From assembly GCA_003819975.1 (NCBI GenBank), contig RPPU01000024.1, positions 1 to 16,365 of the forward strand: a stretch of DNA of 16,365 nucleotides. Reading direction: 5' to 3'. This stretch comes from Desulfobacteraceae bacterium (GTDB lineage Bacteria; Desulfobacterota; DSM-4660; Desulfatiglandales; HGW-15). Positions 1 through 7,352 of the stretch are shown one piece after another. Numbering within the stretch: position 1 is the first letter of the stretch; each line of letters opens with the position of its first letter. The position numbers and the translations under genes were made by a program. The notes beneath the pieces are model-generated. The model saw only the letters and a program-made list of their open reading frames with translations. It was not told the origin of the DNA and did no database searches.

Positions 1-153
1 ATAAGCCGGATCAATGATCGGTGGGCATACCGAGGCCGATACCCGCTACATGGATCTGTGTTCGTATTTTGAATAATCCAAATCTTCGGAAAATTTTTAT
101 TTGCCGCACAAAAAATATTATTCCCTGCGTGGTTAGGGTAAAATCGATTATTC

Positions 154-630
154 ATGATGAAACGAACTGAAACGATTCGAATTTTTTATGAAAAAAACAA
201 ACAAGCCTTGTATACCTATGCCTTGTCCCTGACGCGCAACCGCGAAAGCGCCGAGGATGCGGTCCACACGGTCATCTGTAAACTCCTGAAACGACCCATA
301 TTGCCGGTTGGAATGCGGCCTTATGCTTTTCGATGCGTGCGTAACGCGGCTATTGATGATTGGCGCAGCCATGGGGCCAAAAAGGAGGCTCTTTTTGATC
401 TTGAAGCGATTACGATGAGTGCCGAGGAAAGGGCATTGTGGAGGCAAATAGACGACTTGCTGTACGAACTTACCGGCGATGAAAGAGAGACGATCATCCT
501 TAAGGCGGCGCATGAGTTTACTTTTCAGGAGATCGCCACCCTCAGAAGAGTTTCCATCCATACGGTCGCCTCATGGTACCGCCGGGGAATCCAAAAATTA
601 CAATCCATGATTGCGGAGAAAACAAAATGA
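154..630 (+). CDS. ECF-type RNA polymerase sigma factor
   Basis: A 158-residue protein of the size and layout of group 4 (extracytoplasmic function) sigma-70 factors, which direct core RNA polymerase to a small set of promoters. Region 2 covers roughly residues 1-75 and includes NRESAEDAVHTV and RPYAFRCVRNAAIDDWRS, the helix pair that binds the beta-prime coiled coil and melts the -10 element. Region 4 covers about residues 103-152 (LTGDERETIILKAAHEF, then FQEIATLRRVSIHTVASWYRRG) and is the -35-recognising helix-turn-helix. No region 1.1 or 3 is present. Two adjacent ATG codons (154, 157) could start it, and no strong Shine-Dalgarno is visible. The stop codon overlaps the next start in an ATGA junction, so this protein and the downstream membrane protein are probably made together and act as a sigma/anti-sigma pair. 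The signal it answers to and its target promoters are not visible. Confidence 0.9.
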   Translation: MMKRTETIRIFYEKNKQALYTYALSLTRNRESAEDAVHTVICKLLKRPILPVGMRPYAFRCVRNAAIDDWRSHGAKKEALFDLEAITMSAEERALWRQIDDLLYELTGDERETIILKAAHEFTFQEIATLRRVSIHTVASWYRRGIQKLQSMIAEKTK

Positions 631-989
631 AAGATGTTGAGACGATTTTTAAAAGGGCTCCCTGGCGGTCCGTTCCGGATGCGCTGGGCAGAAAGGTAGA
701 GATGGAGTTACAGAAAGCAGAAGAAAAGCGGCCGCTATTTTTTTTTCGGCCTGTTCCCCTATGGGTGCATGTCGGTATTTGTCTGGTATGTCTTGGTGCG
801 GGGTTTGCCTTCCATTCCATGGTGACGTGGAAATCGCGAGAACACCGACTATCCTATGTTGTCATTCCGAACGAATCTTTTAAATTCTTTTTTGATCAAA
901 CAAAAAGCGATCAGAACGATGATTCTTTTAAAAATTATAAGGTGCGGATCAAAACGGGCCGGGATCAATCGCCGAACCCCTCGTCTTAA
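627..989 (+). CDS. Short single-pass membrane protein, probable anti-sigma factor
   Basis: A 120-residue protein with a charged cytoplasmic-looking N-terminus (residues 1-45, ending in a Lys/Glu-rich stretch), one strong hydrophobic segment at about residues 46-68 (PLWVHVGICLVCLGAGFAF), then a polar C-terminus of about 50 residues. I do not recognise a named domain, and the HxxxCxxC zinc motif of ZAS-type anti-sigma factors is absent. Position and topology fit the short transmembrane anti-sigma partners encoded just after ECF sigma genes. The start at 627 was chosen because it forms an ATGA overlap with the sigma stop. An ATG 18 codons further up lies entirely inside the sigma gene and adds residues out of keeping with the family. 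The role is inferred from context; the membrane segment is seen directly. Confidence 0.6.
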   Translation: MKDVETIFKRAPWRSVPDALGRKVEMELQKAEEKRPLFFFRPVPLWVHVGICLVCLGAGFAFHSMVTWKSREHRLSYVVIPNESFKFFFDQTKSDQNDDSFKNYKVRIKTGRDQSPNPSS

Positions 990-1050
990 AATGAAGAATG
1001 GTTTTTTGGTAAGGAGAAACAAAAAAACTTCGCCTTAGATATTTTGAGAT

Positions 1051-1057
1051 AGGGAGG
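1051..1057 (+). promoter_or_regulatory. Strong ribosome binding site of the exported protein gene
   Basis: AGGGAGG lies 8 bases before the ATG at 1066. It is much stronger than anything in front of the sigma gene and fixes the start used for the exported protein. Confidence 0.6.
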
Positions 1058-1065
1058 TCCTTTAA

Positions 1066-1746
1066 ATGAAAAGAACGATCAGGCCGTTTTTAATTATGGT
1101 TGTTATTCTGCTCGCAAGCCCCATTTTGGCCGTTGAGCCTATAAAACCGAAATACCAAATTGAAGTAAAAATCTATAAGGCTCATATCCCGATATCGCAA
1201 AGCGATTTAAAGAATACAGCGACAAAAATACCCCAAATGGATTATTTGGCGGGAGGGGATTGGGTTTTGAATTTTGATAATCTAAGGGTGGAAATTAAGG
1301 GCGATAAAATTCTATGGAACGGGAAACCGAATCCTCCCGAGGCGTTAAGCGGTAGCGTCTTTTCAATTCCTCCGGTTATAGCCTTGCCGGCGCAGGATAT
1401 AACCATTGAAGCCATTTCGAGCCCGGTTCAATATTTTATAAAAAGAGCAGACGGCGTTTATTTGTTGCAAGAGGCGCCGCAAGAGAAACGGCCGGGCGTA
1501 AAATTATTCGTTAAACTTGAACTGTCCGATGAGTTGAAGAAAATTAGGCTTCATTTAAAACTTAGATATTGTCGTTTGATTGCAAGAACGCCTCTGGAGG
1601 GTGTGTCATTGGATGTCGGTTTGCCGAAATTCCAAATGTATGAGTCCGAAGACGCGGCTTATAAGGTTCCGATTGGGCAGTGGGTTGTCTTCCAACCAGC
1701 GATCCACGGATTGGTGTTCGCATTAATGGTTAAGCGAACCGGATGA
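1066..1746 (+). CDS. Exported protein of unknown function, weakly secretin-like
   Basis: A 226-residue protein with a clear Sec signal peptide: basic KRTIR, hydrophobic core at residues 7-21, likely cleavage after ILA at residue 22. I do not recognise a family with confidence. The mature part starts with a beta-strand-like YQIEVKIYKAH, which resembles the opening strand of secretin cores. Near the end, a PGVKLFVKLELSDELKKI stretch is followed by a GLPKFQM segment and a final IGQWVVFQ...GLVFALMV. That order resembles the C-terminal secretin pattern of a polar strand pair followed by a glycine-rich last strand. The gene lies 76 bp after the membrane-protein gene with no terminator seen between them, so it may belong to the sigma operon and could be a sensor, a target or an envelope component. 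The secretin resemblance is an impression and needs a profile search. The exported location is well supported. Confidence 0.65.
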   Translation: MKRTIRPFLIMVVILLASPILAVEPIKPKYQIEVKIYKAHIPISQSDLKNTATKIPQMDYLAGGDWVLNFDNLRVEIKGDKILWNGKPNPPEALSGSVFSIPPVIALPAQDITIEAISSPVQYFIKRADGVYLLQEAPQEKRPGVKLFVKLELSDELKKIRLHLKLRYCRLIARTPLEGVSLDVGLPKFQMYESEDAAYKVPIGQWVVFQPAIHGLVFALMVKRTG

Positions 1747-1811
1747 TGATGTGTTCTATTGTTGGAACGGAGATGCGATAAAACGATCATTTAGCAATAA
1801 GGACTCGGGAT

Positions 1812-2723
1812 ATGGAAAAACTCGCGCCGGATTATGCCGTTGTCGACAGAAAATTTTACGTGGATTACAAGATGCCGCTCAATGTTGTTCGCGGCGATCG
1901 CAATGCCGACACCTACGCTGCTTCGTCGCGTTACGCGATCTGGTATGCGCGCTCGGGATCGGGGGTCCTTTCATGGGGCGGAGAACCGGCACTGGTCGTT
2001 GCCCCGGTGGTCGTGCTTTTAAGCGCCGGACAGTCTCTGACCGTCAGAAAGTCGCGGGATTTAGACGCCGACATGGTTTATTTTATGCCGAAAATGATCA
2101 ACGAGGTTTTTACATTCGAAGCTCTCAAGAAGGGAGGTCCATTTAGCGGCCCGACCCATGACGATTATTTCCTGATCAATCATTTCGATTCCGAACAGCA
2201 TAAATACAAAATACGTTATCTGCGACCATCGACCAAAGAAAAGATCGAGGAACTGCTGACGCAGATCGAGAACGAAAACCGGACCCAGATCGATACGAAA
2301 TGGCCGTGCCGAAGCCGGTCTTTTTTGCTCGAATTGCTCATAACCATCCGCATCAATGGAACTGAGACCCCGGTCGGGTCGATCGTAGCGGCGCGCGACC
2401 CCAAAATTGATGATATCCTGTTGTTTATCCACGACAGTTTTAATGTGAATCTGACCGTCGAGGATCTGGCTAAACGTTTCGGCACCAATCGGACCAGTCT
2501 GAATGCCCTTTTTCAGAATGCCATGGGGACCTCCATTCGCCGCTATATCATGAACTTGCGGATCCATATGGCTTGCACGCTATTAAGGGATACCCGGCTT
2601 CCGATTTATGAGGTCATGTCCCGCATCGGTTACGAAAACTCAAGTCATTTCACGCGTATTTTCAAACAGATGATGGACATTGCACCTTCAGAATACCGCG
2701 CGGAACAGTGCTGGCTCGACTAA
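1812..2723 (+). CDS. AraC-family transcriptional regulator
   Basis: A 303-residue protein with the standard AraC/XylS DNA-binding region at its C-terminus. The first helix-turn-helix is at about residues 214-240 (LTVEDLAKRFGTNRTSLNALFQ). The second is at about residues 262-297 (LPIYEVMSRIGYENSSHFTRIF, ending in PSEYR), which is the family signature. The N-terminal 180 residues are beta-rich in character (for example YAIWYARSGSGVLSWGG) and probably form a cupin-like ligand-sensing domain, but no specific effector can be named. AAGGA at 1799-1803, 8 bases before the ATG, supports the start. The gene is followed by a DJ-1/PfpI-family gene on the same strand. In GlxA-type regulators the PfpI-like domain is fused to the AraC domain; here the two are separate proteins, so a shared role is only suggested. 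Confidence 0.9.
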   Translation: MEKLAPDYAVVDRKFYVDYKMPLNVVRGDRNADTYAASSRYAIWYARSGSGVLSWGGEPALVVAPVVVLLSAGQSLTVRKSRDLDADMVYFMPKMINEVFTFEALKKGGPFSGPTHDDYFLINHFDSEQHKYKIRYLRPSTKEKIEELLTQIENENRTQIDTKWPCRSRSFLLELLITIRINGTETPVGSIVAARDPKIDDILLFIHDSFNVNLTVEDLAKRFGTNRTSLNALFQNAMGTSIRRYIMNLRIHMACTLLRDTRLPIYEVMSRIGYENSSHFTRIFKQMMDIAPSEYRAEQCWLD

Positions 2724-2791
2724 TCGCGGTACCTTGATTCAAAAACCGCTCATCCATTGTCATTCCGCACATTTTTATTGTCGTTTGGTCA

Positions 2792-2810
2792 TTTCATGAG
2801 ATCTATGAAA
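2792..2810. promoter_or_regulatory. Imperfect palindrome, candidate operator
   Basis: TTTCAT and ATGAAA arms flank a 7-base centre containing AGATCT, in the 106-136 bp gap between the AraC-type regulator gene and the DJ-1-type gene. It could be a regulator site controlling the downstream gene. The arms are only 6 bp, and AraC proteins usually bind direct repeats, so the assignment is weak. Confidence 0.2.
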
Positions 2811-2859
2811 CCGATAGGATGGCGACACTTTGCTCAGTAAAAGGAGCGCATATCCCTTA

Positions 2860-3435
2860 ATGCTAAACCTGTTCGCTTTTGGCTCTCAAGCCGGCTCATC
2901 CCCTTTGGCCCGAGTCGTTATGGTGGTGGCTCCGCAAAAATTGGCGGATAACGAATACCGGGAGACCCGCGCGGCATTGGAAAAAAGCGGAGCGGCCGTC
3001 ACCGTGGCGGGAGCGACTCTGGAGATTTGTACCGGGTATGGGGACATCAAGGTCAAGCCTGATATCCTTATTGATCAAGTGAGTACGGAGGAGTTCGAAG
3101 CGTTGATCATCATTGGAGGGGAAGGGGTCATACCCTATCTTTGGGAGCATATGGGCTTGCGACAACTGATCAAAAATGCCTTTACCCAAAATCGAGTGGT
3201 TGCGGCCATCTGCACGGCCCCGGTTGCTTTGGCGCGCGCGGGAGTCCTTAAAGGTAAAACAGCCACGGTCTTTGCCGACCCCGAATACATCGCCGAACTG
3301 AAGGCCGGCGGCGCCCTTTACCGGGACATGCCGGTCGCGGTCGACGGCAATCTGGTGACAGGGAATGGCCCGGAAGCTTCGCAAGCCTTTGGCGCCAAAG
3401 TCGTCGGGGCTTTGCTTACAAGGCGCTGGAAATGA
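2860..3435 (+). CDS. DJ-1/PfpI (ThiJ/YajL-type) family protein
   Basis: A 191-residue protein of the DJ-1/PfpI superfamily, near the usual length (DJ-1 has 189). The nucleophile elbow AAICTAPVALA places the reactive cysteine at residue 118. Glu32 in DNEYRET lies the same distance before the VTVAG strand as Glu18 of DJ-1, the residue that lowers the cysteine pKa. The strand-turn segment ALIIIGGEG is also typical. Members act as chaperones, glyoxalases, proposed deglycases, amidases or peptidases, so no specific reaction can be claimed. The start is uncertain: ATG 2860 is 13 bases after AAGGAG (2841-2846), a long spacing, and an in-frame TTG at 2830 would add ten residues. The conserved fold begins only at about residue 18, so both are possible. 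It follows an AraC-type regulator gene. Confidence 0.85.
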   Translation: MLNLFAFGSQAGSSPLARVVMVVAPQKLADNEYRETRAALEKSGAAVTVAGATLEICTGYGDIKVKPDILIDQVSTEEFEALIIIGGEGVIPYLWEHMGLRQLIKNAFTQNRVVAAICTAPVALARAGVLKGKTATVFADPEYIAELKAGGALYRDMPVAVDGNLVTGNGPEASQAFGAKVVGALLTRRWK

Positions 3436-3547
3436 GATTCCTGCGCGTTTTCAGGGCTTGAAAGCATGCCACTCTTTAGCGCCCATTATAGTGCGTTATT
3501 GGGAAGGCGTTAGAGCGGTGGGAGAAGTTTAATGAACCCACTAAACG

Positions 3548-3559
3548 AAGGAGGAGGAG
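3548..3559 (+). promoter_or_regulatory. Purine-rich ribosome binding site of the binding-protein gene
   Basis: AAGGAGGAGGAG carries three overlapping GGAG/GAGG registers immediately before the ATG at 3561. It is the strongest-looking Shine-Dalgarno in the window and fits the high expression expected for a periplasmic binding protein. Confidence 0.6.
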
Positions 3560-3560
3560 A

Positions 3561-5177
3561 ATGTTAAAGAAGATTGGAATTCTGTTTTGCATTTGCGCGT
3601 TTTTAGTTGCGGGCGTTGCTTTGGCAGCTCCCAAAAAAGGCGGGATATTGGTGATCGGCCGTGGCGGCGACAGCGTTTCCATGGATCCGGCCATTGAAAC
3701 CGATGGACAGTCTTTGCAAATTTGCGACAATATCTTTGATCGTTTGATCTCTTTTGTTCCGGGCAGCACGGATACCAAACCGGGTCTGGCTCAATCCTGG
3801 GACATATCCAAAGATGGTTTGACCTATACCTTTAAGCTTCGCAAAGGTATCAAGTTCCATGACGGAACTCCTTTTACTGCCGACGCCGTTGTTTTCTCCC
3901 TGGCCCGTCAGATGAAAGAGAAAAAATTCAAATTTTTCGATGCCAAAATGAAACTGCCTGAAGAAGCCGGCATGGTCTTCGAATATTGGGACAGTATGGG
4001 CATGAATGAAGCGGTTGATTCCGTTGAAGCCAAAGACGCTAATACATTCGTGATGAAACTGAAAGCTCCCAATGCGCCCTTGATCAATACCTTGGGCATG
4101 CAATTCGCTTCCGTGATCAGCCCCACTCAAAAACTGAAACTGGGCGAGAATTTCAAATCCAACCCCAGCGGCACCGGCGCTTTTGAGTTTGTGGAATGGG
4201 TTAAAGGCGATAAGCTCACGCTGAAGGCCAATGAGAATTATTGGGACGGCCGTCCATTTATCGATAAAGCCGTTTTCAGAACCATTCCCGAAAACTCAGT
4301 CCGTTATCTCGAACTGAAAACCGGCAATATTCACATGGCGCTGCTGCCGGGTCCGGAAAACATCAAACAGGCTTTACAGGACCCCAATATGCATGTTGAG
4401 AGCCAGGCCGGTTTGAATGTCGGATATCTGGGCTTCAACCACACCAAACCCTTGTGGCAGGACAAGAGAGTCCGTATTGCTATCGCGCATGCCATTAACA
4501 AAAAATCCATTGTGGACAATATTTATTTTGGCACCGGCCAAGTAGCGAAAAACGGCATGCCGCCCATTCTGTGGGGCTACAATGACAAGATCGTGGATTG
4601 GGAATACAGCCCGGAAAAGGCCAAGAAACTTTTGGATGAAGCCAAATTTTTCGACAAGCTGAAAGCTTCCAATCCCAACGGCAAAATCACCCTGTGGTGT
4701 ATGCCGGTGGCCCGTCCCTATAACCCGGCCGGCATGAAAGTCGGCGAAGCCATGCAGGCCGACCTTAAGAAATTAGGCATTGAGGTCGAACTGGTGACTT
4801 TTGAATGGGGCACCTATCTTGATAAACAGGTCAAACAACCCGTGGAAATGGATCTGTTTCAATTAGGTTGGACCGGCGACAACGGCGACCCGGATAACTT
4901 CCTGGCCGTTTTGTATGACGGTTTGCAAGCTCCCACCGTCAGGAGTCAATGGAAGAACGATGAGTATCATAAGCTGATGGTCCAAGGCGTTCAAACCTCC
5001 GACAAGAAGAAGAGAGTCGAGATTTACATGAAGGCCCAGGAAATTTTCCATAATGAATGCGCCAATATTCCTGTCGCCCATGCGGTTCAAAACACCCCGA
5101 TGCTGAAGTTCGTCAAAGGGTATATGAACCATCCGTTCGGACTTGTTCAATTGCACAAAGTATGGATTGATAAGTAG
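3561..5177 (+). CDS. dppA: Peptide ABC transporter periplasmic substrate-binding protein
   Basis: A 538-residue solute-binding protein of family 5 (DppA/OppA/NikA), the usual length. It has a Sec signal peptide (LKKIGILFCICAFLVAGVALA) with likely cleavage before APKKGG. Its cysteines are not in a lipobox, so it should be soluble in the periplasm. Family features include the N-terminal GILVIGRGGDSVSMDPA, the signature LTYTFKLRKGIKFHDGTPFTADAVVFS, NENYWDG, the DKRVRIAIAHAINKK segment and a late WTGDNGDPDNFL. It captures a dipeptide or oligopeptide and delivers it to the permeases encoded next. Nickel, opine and sugar-binding members exist, so the substrate is inferred from the full five-gene importer and the general match to peptide binders. 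A terminator after the gene separates it from the membrane components. Confidence 0.9.
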   Translation: MLKKIGILFCICAFLVAGVALAAPKKGGILVIGRGGDSVSMDPAIETDGQSLQICDNIFDRLISFVPGSTDTKPGLAQSWDISKDGLTYTFKLRKGIKFHDGTPFTADAVVFSLARQMKEKKFKFFDAKMKLPEEAGMVFEYWDSMGMNEAVDSVEAKDANTFVMKLKAPNAPLINTLGMQFASVISPTQKLKLGENFKSNPSGTGAFEFVEWVKGDKLTLKANENYWDGRPFIDKAVFRTIPENSVRYLELKTGNIHMALLPGPENIKQALQDPNMHVESQAGLNVGYLGFNHTKPLWQDKRVRIAIAHAINKKSIVDNIYFGTGQVAKNGMPPILWGYNDKIVDWEYSPEKAKKLLDEAKFFDKLKASNPNGKITLWCMPVARPYNPAGMKVGEAMQADLKKLGIEVELVTFEWGTYLDKQVKQPVEMDLFQLGWTGDNGDPDNFLAVLYDGLQAPTVRSQWKNDEYHKLMVQGVQTSDKKKRVEIYMKAQEIFHNECANIPVAHAVQNTPMLKFVKGYMNHPFGLVQLHKVWIDK

Positions 5178-5220
5178 AAACATTGCATGAAGACAAGGTC
5201 TTGTTTATAAATCAATAACG

Positions 5221-5263
5221 AACCGGCAAGGATTATGGCTTTCATGCTCCTTGCCGGTTTTTT
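5221..5263 (+). terminator. Intrinsic terminator between binding protein and first permease gene
   Basis: AACCGGCAAGG (5221-5231) and CCTTGCCGGTT (5249-5259) form a perfect 11-bp stem around a 17-base loop, followed directly by a T run (5258-5263). It lies 44 bases after the binding-protein stop and just before the dppB start. This is the classic placement for partial termination, giving more binding protein than permease. Confidence 0.85.
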
Positions 5264-5279
5264 GAAATGAGGTTGAGAT

Positions 5280-6284
5280 TTGCTTCGATTTATTTTGCGT
5301 CGTTCCATCTCGCTTTTTTTCACCATGATCGGCGTGACGATATTCATTTTCATGCTGATCAACTTCATCCCCGGCGATCCCTGCATGTTGATGTACGGCG
5401 AACGGGCTACGGAAAGCGCCTTAAAGGATTGCAAAGCCACCCTGGGACTGGACAAACCTCTTTATATCCAGTACGGGCATTTTATGAACCGGCTCTTACA
5501 TGGGGACCTTGGGAAATCCTTTCGTTCCGATATGTATATCATCGACGAAATCAAGGATTTTTTCCCGGCTACGATCGAGCTTTCCGTTATGGCTCTCTTG
5601 ATCGCTGCCGTCTTCGGCATGATTGCCGGGGTCATCTCCGCCACCAAGCAATATTCCATCTTCGATTACACCAGTATGGTGATGGCCATTACCGGCATAT
5701 CCATGCCCATTTTCTGGCTGGGCTTGATTTTGATCATTATTTTTTCCGTACAGCTCGGTATTTTGCCTATTTCGGGACGCATCAGTCCGATCATTGATTT
5801 TCAGGTCAACACCGGTTTTTATATCCTGGATTGTATCATGGCTCAAAACTGGGTGGCTCTGCGGGATGTGCTTTGGCATTTGATCCTGCCCAGCGTGACC
5901 TTGAGCACCATTCCCATGGGCCTGATCGCCCGGATCACGCGGTCCAGCATGCTGGAAGTGTTGCGCCAGGATTACATCCGCACGGCCAAGGCCAAGGGCT
6001 TATCGGAAACCAAGGTCTATTACAAGCACGCCCTGCGCAATGCCTTGATCCCGATCGTGACCGTTATCGGGATTTCTTTCGGTACCTTGATGGGCGGAGC
6101 GGTTTTAACCGAGACCATCTTTGCCTGGCCCGGAATCGGCCATTGGGTTTTGACCGCGGTTTATACGCGCGATTACAATGCGGTGCAAGGCGGGGTGCTG
6201 ATGGTCGCTTTTATTTTTATTATTATCAATACCATTGTCGATATCCTCTATGTTTGGATTAATCCACGCATCAGAGTCTCATAA
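5280..6284 (+). CDS. dppB: Peptide ABC transporter permease, DppB type
   Basis: A 334-residue inner-membrane permease. It begins with the family hallmark LRFILRRSISLFFTMIGVTI, followed by FMLINFIPGDP and the conserved TLGLDKPLYIQY segment in the first periplasmic loop. About six membrane segments are visible, near residues 9-30, 97-120, 132-160, 193-215, 258-280 and 304-326. The cytoplasmic EAA-type coupling loop is at about residues 229-257 (QDYIRTAKAKGL...HALRNALIP) and contacts an ATPase subunit. The start is a TTG at 5280, supported by a GAGG at 5269-5272 and by family alignment, since no ATG sits near the conserved N-terminus. It forms the translocation pore with the DppC partner encoded 21 bp downstream. 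Expression probably depends on readthrough of the preceding terminator or on a promoter not identified here. Confidence 0.93.
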   Translation: MLRFILRRSISLFFTMIGVTIFIFMLINFIPGDPCMLMYGERATESALKDCKATLGLDKPLYIQYGHFMNRLLHGDLGKSFRSDMYIIDEIKDFFPATIELSVMALLIAAVFGMIAGVISATKQYSIFDYTSMVMAITGISMPIFWLGLILIIIFSVQLGILPISGRISPIIDFQVNTGFYILDCIMAQNWVALRDVLWHLILPSVTLSTIPMGLIARITRSSMLEVLRQDYIRTAKAKGLSETKVYYKHALRNALIPIVTVIGISFGTLMGGAVLTETIFAWPGIGHWVLTAVYTRDYNAVQGGVLMVAFIFIIINTIVDILYVWINPRIRVS

Positions 6285-6305
6285 TCAAAACGCAGGTGTA
6301 AATGA

Positions 6306-7232
6306 ATGTTTAAAAGGAAAAGCATAGCTTCCAGGCTTGAAAAAACGGAAAGAAATAAAAAGACCGCCAAATCCAAAAGTCCGTTTCTGGAATCGCTTTG
6401 GAGAATCCGCAAGAACAAAACCGCCGTGGCCGGTTTGATCGTGATCTGTGTGTTCGCGTTAATGGCTGTTTTTGCGAATCTTATTTCGCCCTATGATCCC
6501 CTGGCCCAATCCTTATACGACAAACTCAAACCGCCGGTTTGGGCCGAAGGCGGTGCGGCTAAAAATCTCTTGGGTACCGACGATTTCGGCCGGGATATTC
6601 TGAGCCGCTTGATCCATGGGGCGCGGATTTCCATGAAAGTGGGATTCATCTCGGTCTCCATTGCCTGTATCCTGGGTGTGTTGATCGGTTCGCTGGCCGG
6701 TTTTTACGGCGGCATGCTGGATATGGTCGTGATGCGGTTCATGGATATCATGTTATCCATCCCTTATTTTTTACTGGCCATTGTCATGGTGACCCTATTC
6801 GGCCCCAGCTTGAATAACGCCATGATCGCCATTGGCACGGTGGCCATCCCCCAGTATGCCCGGTTGGTGCGCGGTTCCGTGTTGGAGGAACTATCCAAGG
6901 ATTATGTCCAGGGCGCGCGGGCTTTGGGCGCCAATAACTTTAGGCTGATTTTTATCCATGTGATCCCGAATTGCTTGGCCCCCTTGATTGTGCAATGTTC
7001 TCTGGGTTTCGGGTCGGCGATTATCAATTGCGCGGCCCTGAGTTTTATCGGTTTGGGCGCGCAACCGCCGATCCCGGAATGGGGCGCCATGCTGACCCAT
7101 GCCCGGGCCTTGATTTTGACGGCCTGGTGGGTGATCACTTTCCCCGGCTTGATGATTTTAGCCGCGGTTTTGGGATTCAACCTGTTCGGTGACGGAGTAC
7201 GCGACGCCTTTGATCCCAAGCTGCACGATTAA
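6306..7232 (+). CDS. dppC: Peptide ABC transporter permease, DppC type
   Basis: A 308-residue second permease subunit. The N-terminus has a Lys/Arg-rich cytoplasmic extension (residues 1-38). The OppC/DppC N-terminal segment follows (NKTAVAGLIVICVFALMAVF, then LISPYDPLAQ) and then the characteristic LLGTDDFGRDILSRLIHGARIS. The EAA coupling loop lies at about residues 195-222 (LSKDYVQGARALGANN...IPN). The ending FGDGVRDAFDPK is also typical of the family. About six membrane helices are predicted by eye. It pairs with the upstream DppB-type subunit. The gene ends at the edge of a repeat-rich spacer that separates it from the ATPase genes, so the importer operon is physically interrupted here. 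Confidence 0.93.
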   Translation: MFKRKSIASRLEKTERNKKTAKSKSPFLESLWRIRKNKTAVAGLIVICVFALMAVFANLISPYDPLAQSLYDKLKPPVWAEGGAAKNLLGTDDFGRDILSRLIHGARISMKVGFISVSIACILGVLIGSLAGFYGGMLDMVVMRFMDIMLSIPYFLLAIVMVTLFGPSLNNAMIAIGTVAIPQYARLVRGSVLEELSKDYVQGARALGANNFRLIFIHVIPNCLAPLIVQCSLGFGSAIINCAALSFIGLGAQPPIPEWGAMLTHARALILTAWWVITFPGLMILAAVLGFNLFGDGVRDAFDPKLHD

Positions 7233-7288
7233 TGTTTTTTGATCCTAAATGTTTTTTTAATCCTGAAAAGCACAGGATCAAAAAAACA
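7233..7288. repeat. Two direct and one inverted copy of a T-rich 14-15 bp unit
   Basis: TGTTTTTTGATCCT (7233-7246) is followed by TGTTTTTTTAATCCT (7250-7264) and then the inverted copy AGGATCAAAAAAACA (7274-7288). The inverted copy can pair with either direct copy, so two mutually exclusive hairpins are possible. The T run sits in the 5' arm on the plus strand, so this is not a normal intrinsic terminator. The first copy begins directly after the dppC stop codon. Confidence 0.65.
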
Positions 7289-7291
7289 TAG

Positions 7292-7314
7292 ATTCCGGCA
7301 AGGATTGCCGGAAT
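7292..7314. repeat. Perfect GC-rich palindrome, possible dispersed or REP-like element
   Basis: ATTCCGGCA and TGCCGGAAT form a perfect 9-bp stem around a 5-base loop (AGGAT), with no T run after it. Short palindromes of this ATTCC...GGAAT type are often dispersed between genes in bacterial genomes. Whether it recurs in this genome cannot be seen from one copy. Confidence 0.5.
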
Positions 7315-7352
7315 GCGACCATCGAATGGCAAGCGGGTAATTTATTCAAACC

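Noticed and set aside
1..76. Possible tail of a gene entering from the left edge
   Set aside because: The plus-strand frames close at 2-4, 13-15 and 70-76. The short peptides left show no recognisable family pattern, so nothing can be called.
573..626. Longer version of the membrane protein starting at 573
   Set aside because: The extra 18 codons lie wholly inside the sigma gene in another frame. The ATGA overlap at 627 is the natural coupled start.
3436..3560. Sigma-70 promoter for the peptide importer
   Set aside because: TTGAAA (3458-3463) and TATAGT (3487-3492) are 23 bases apart, too far for a standard promoter, and no better pair was seen.
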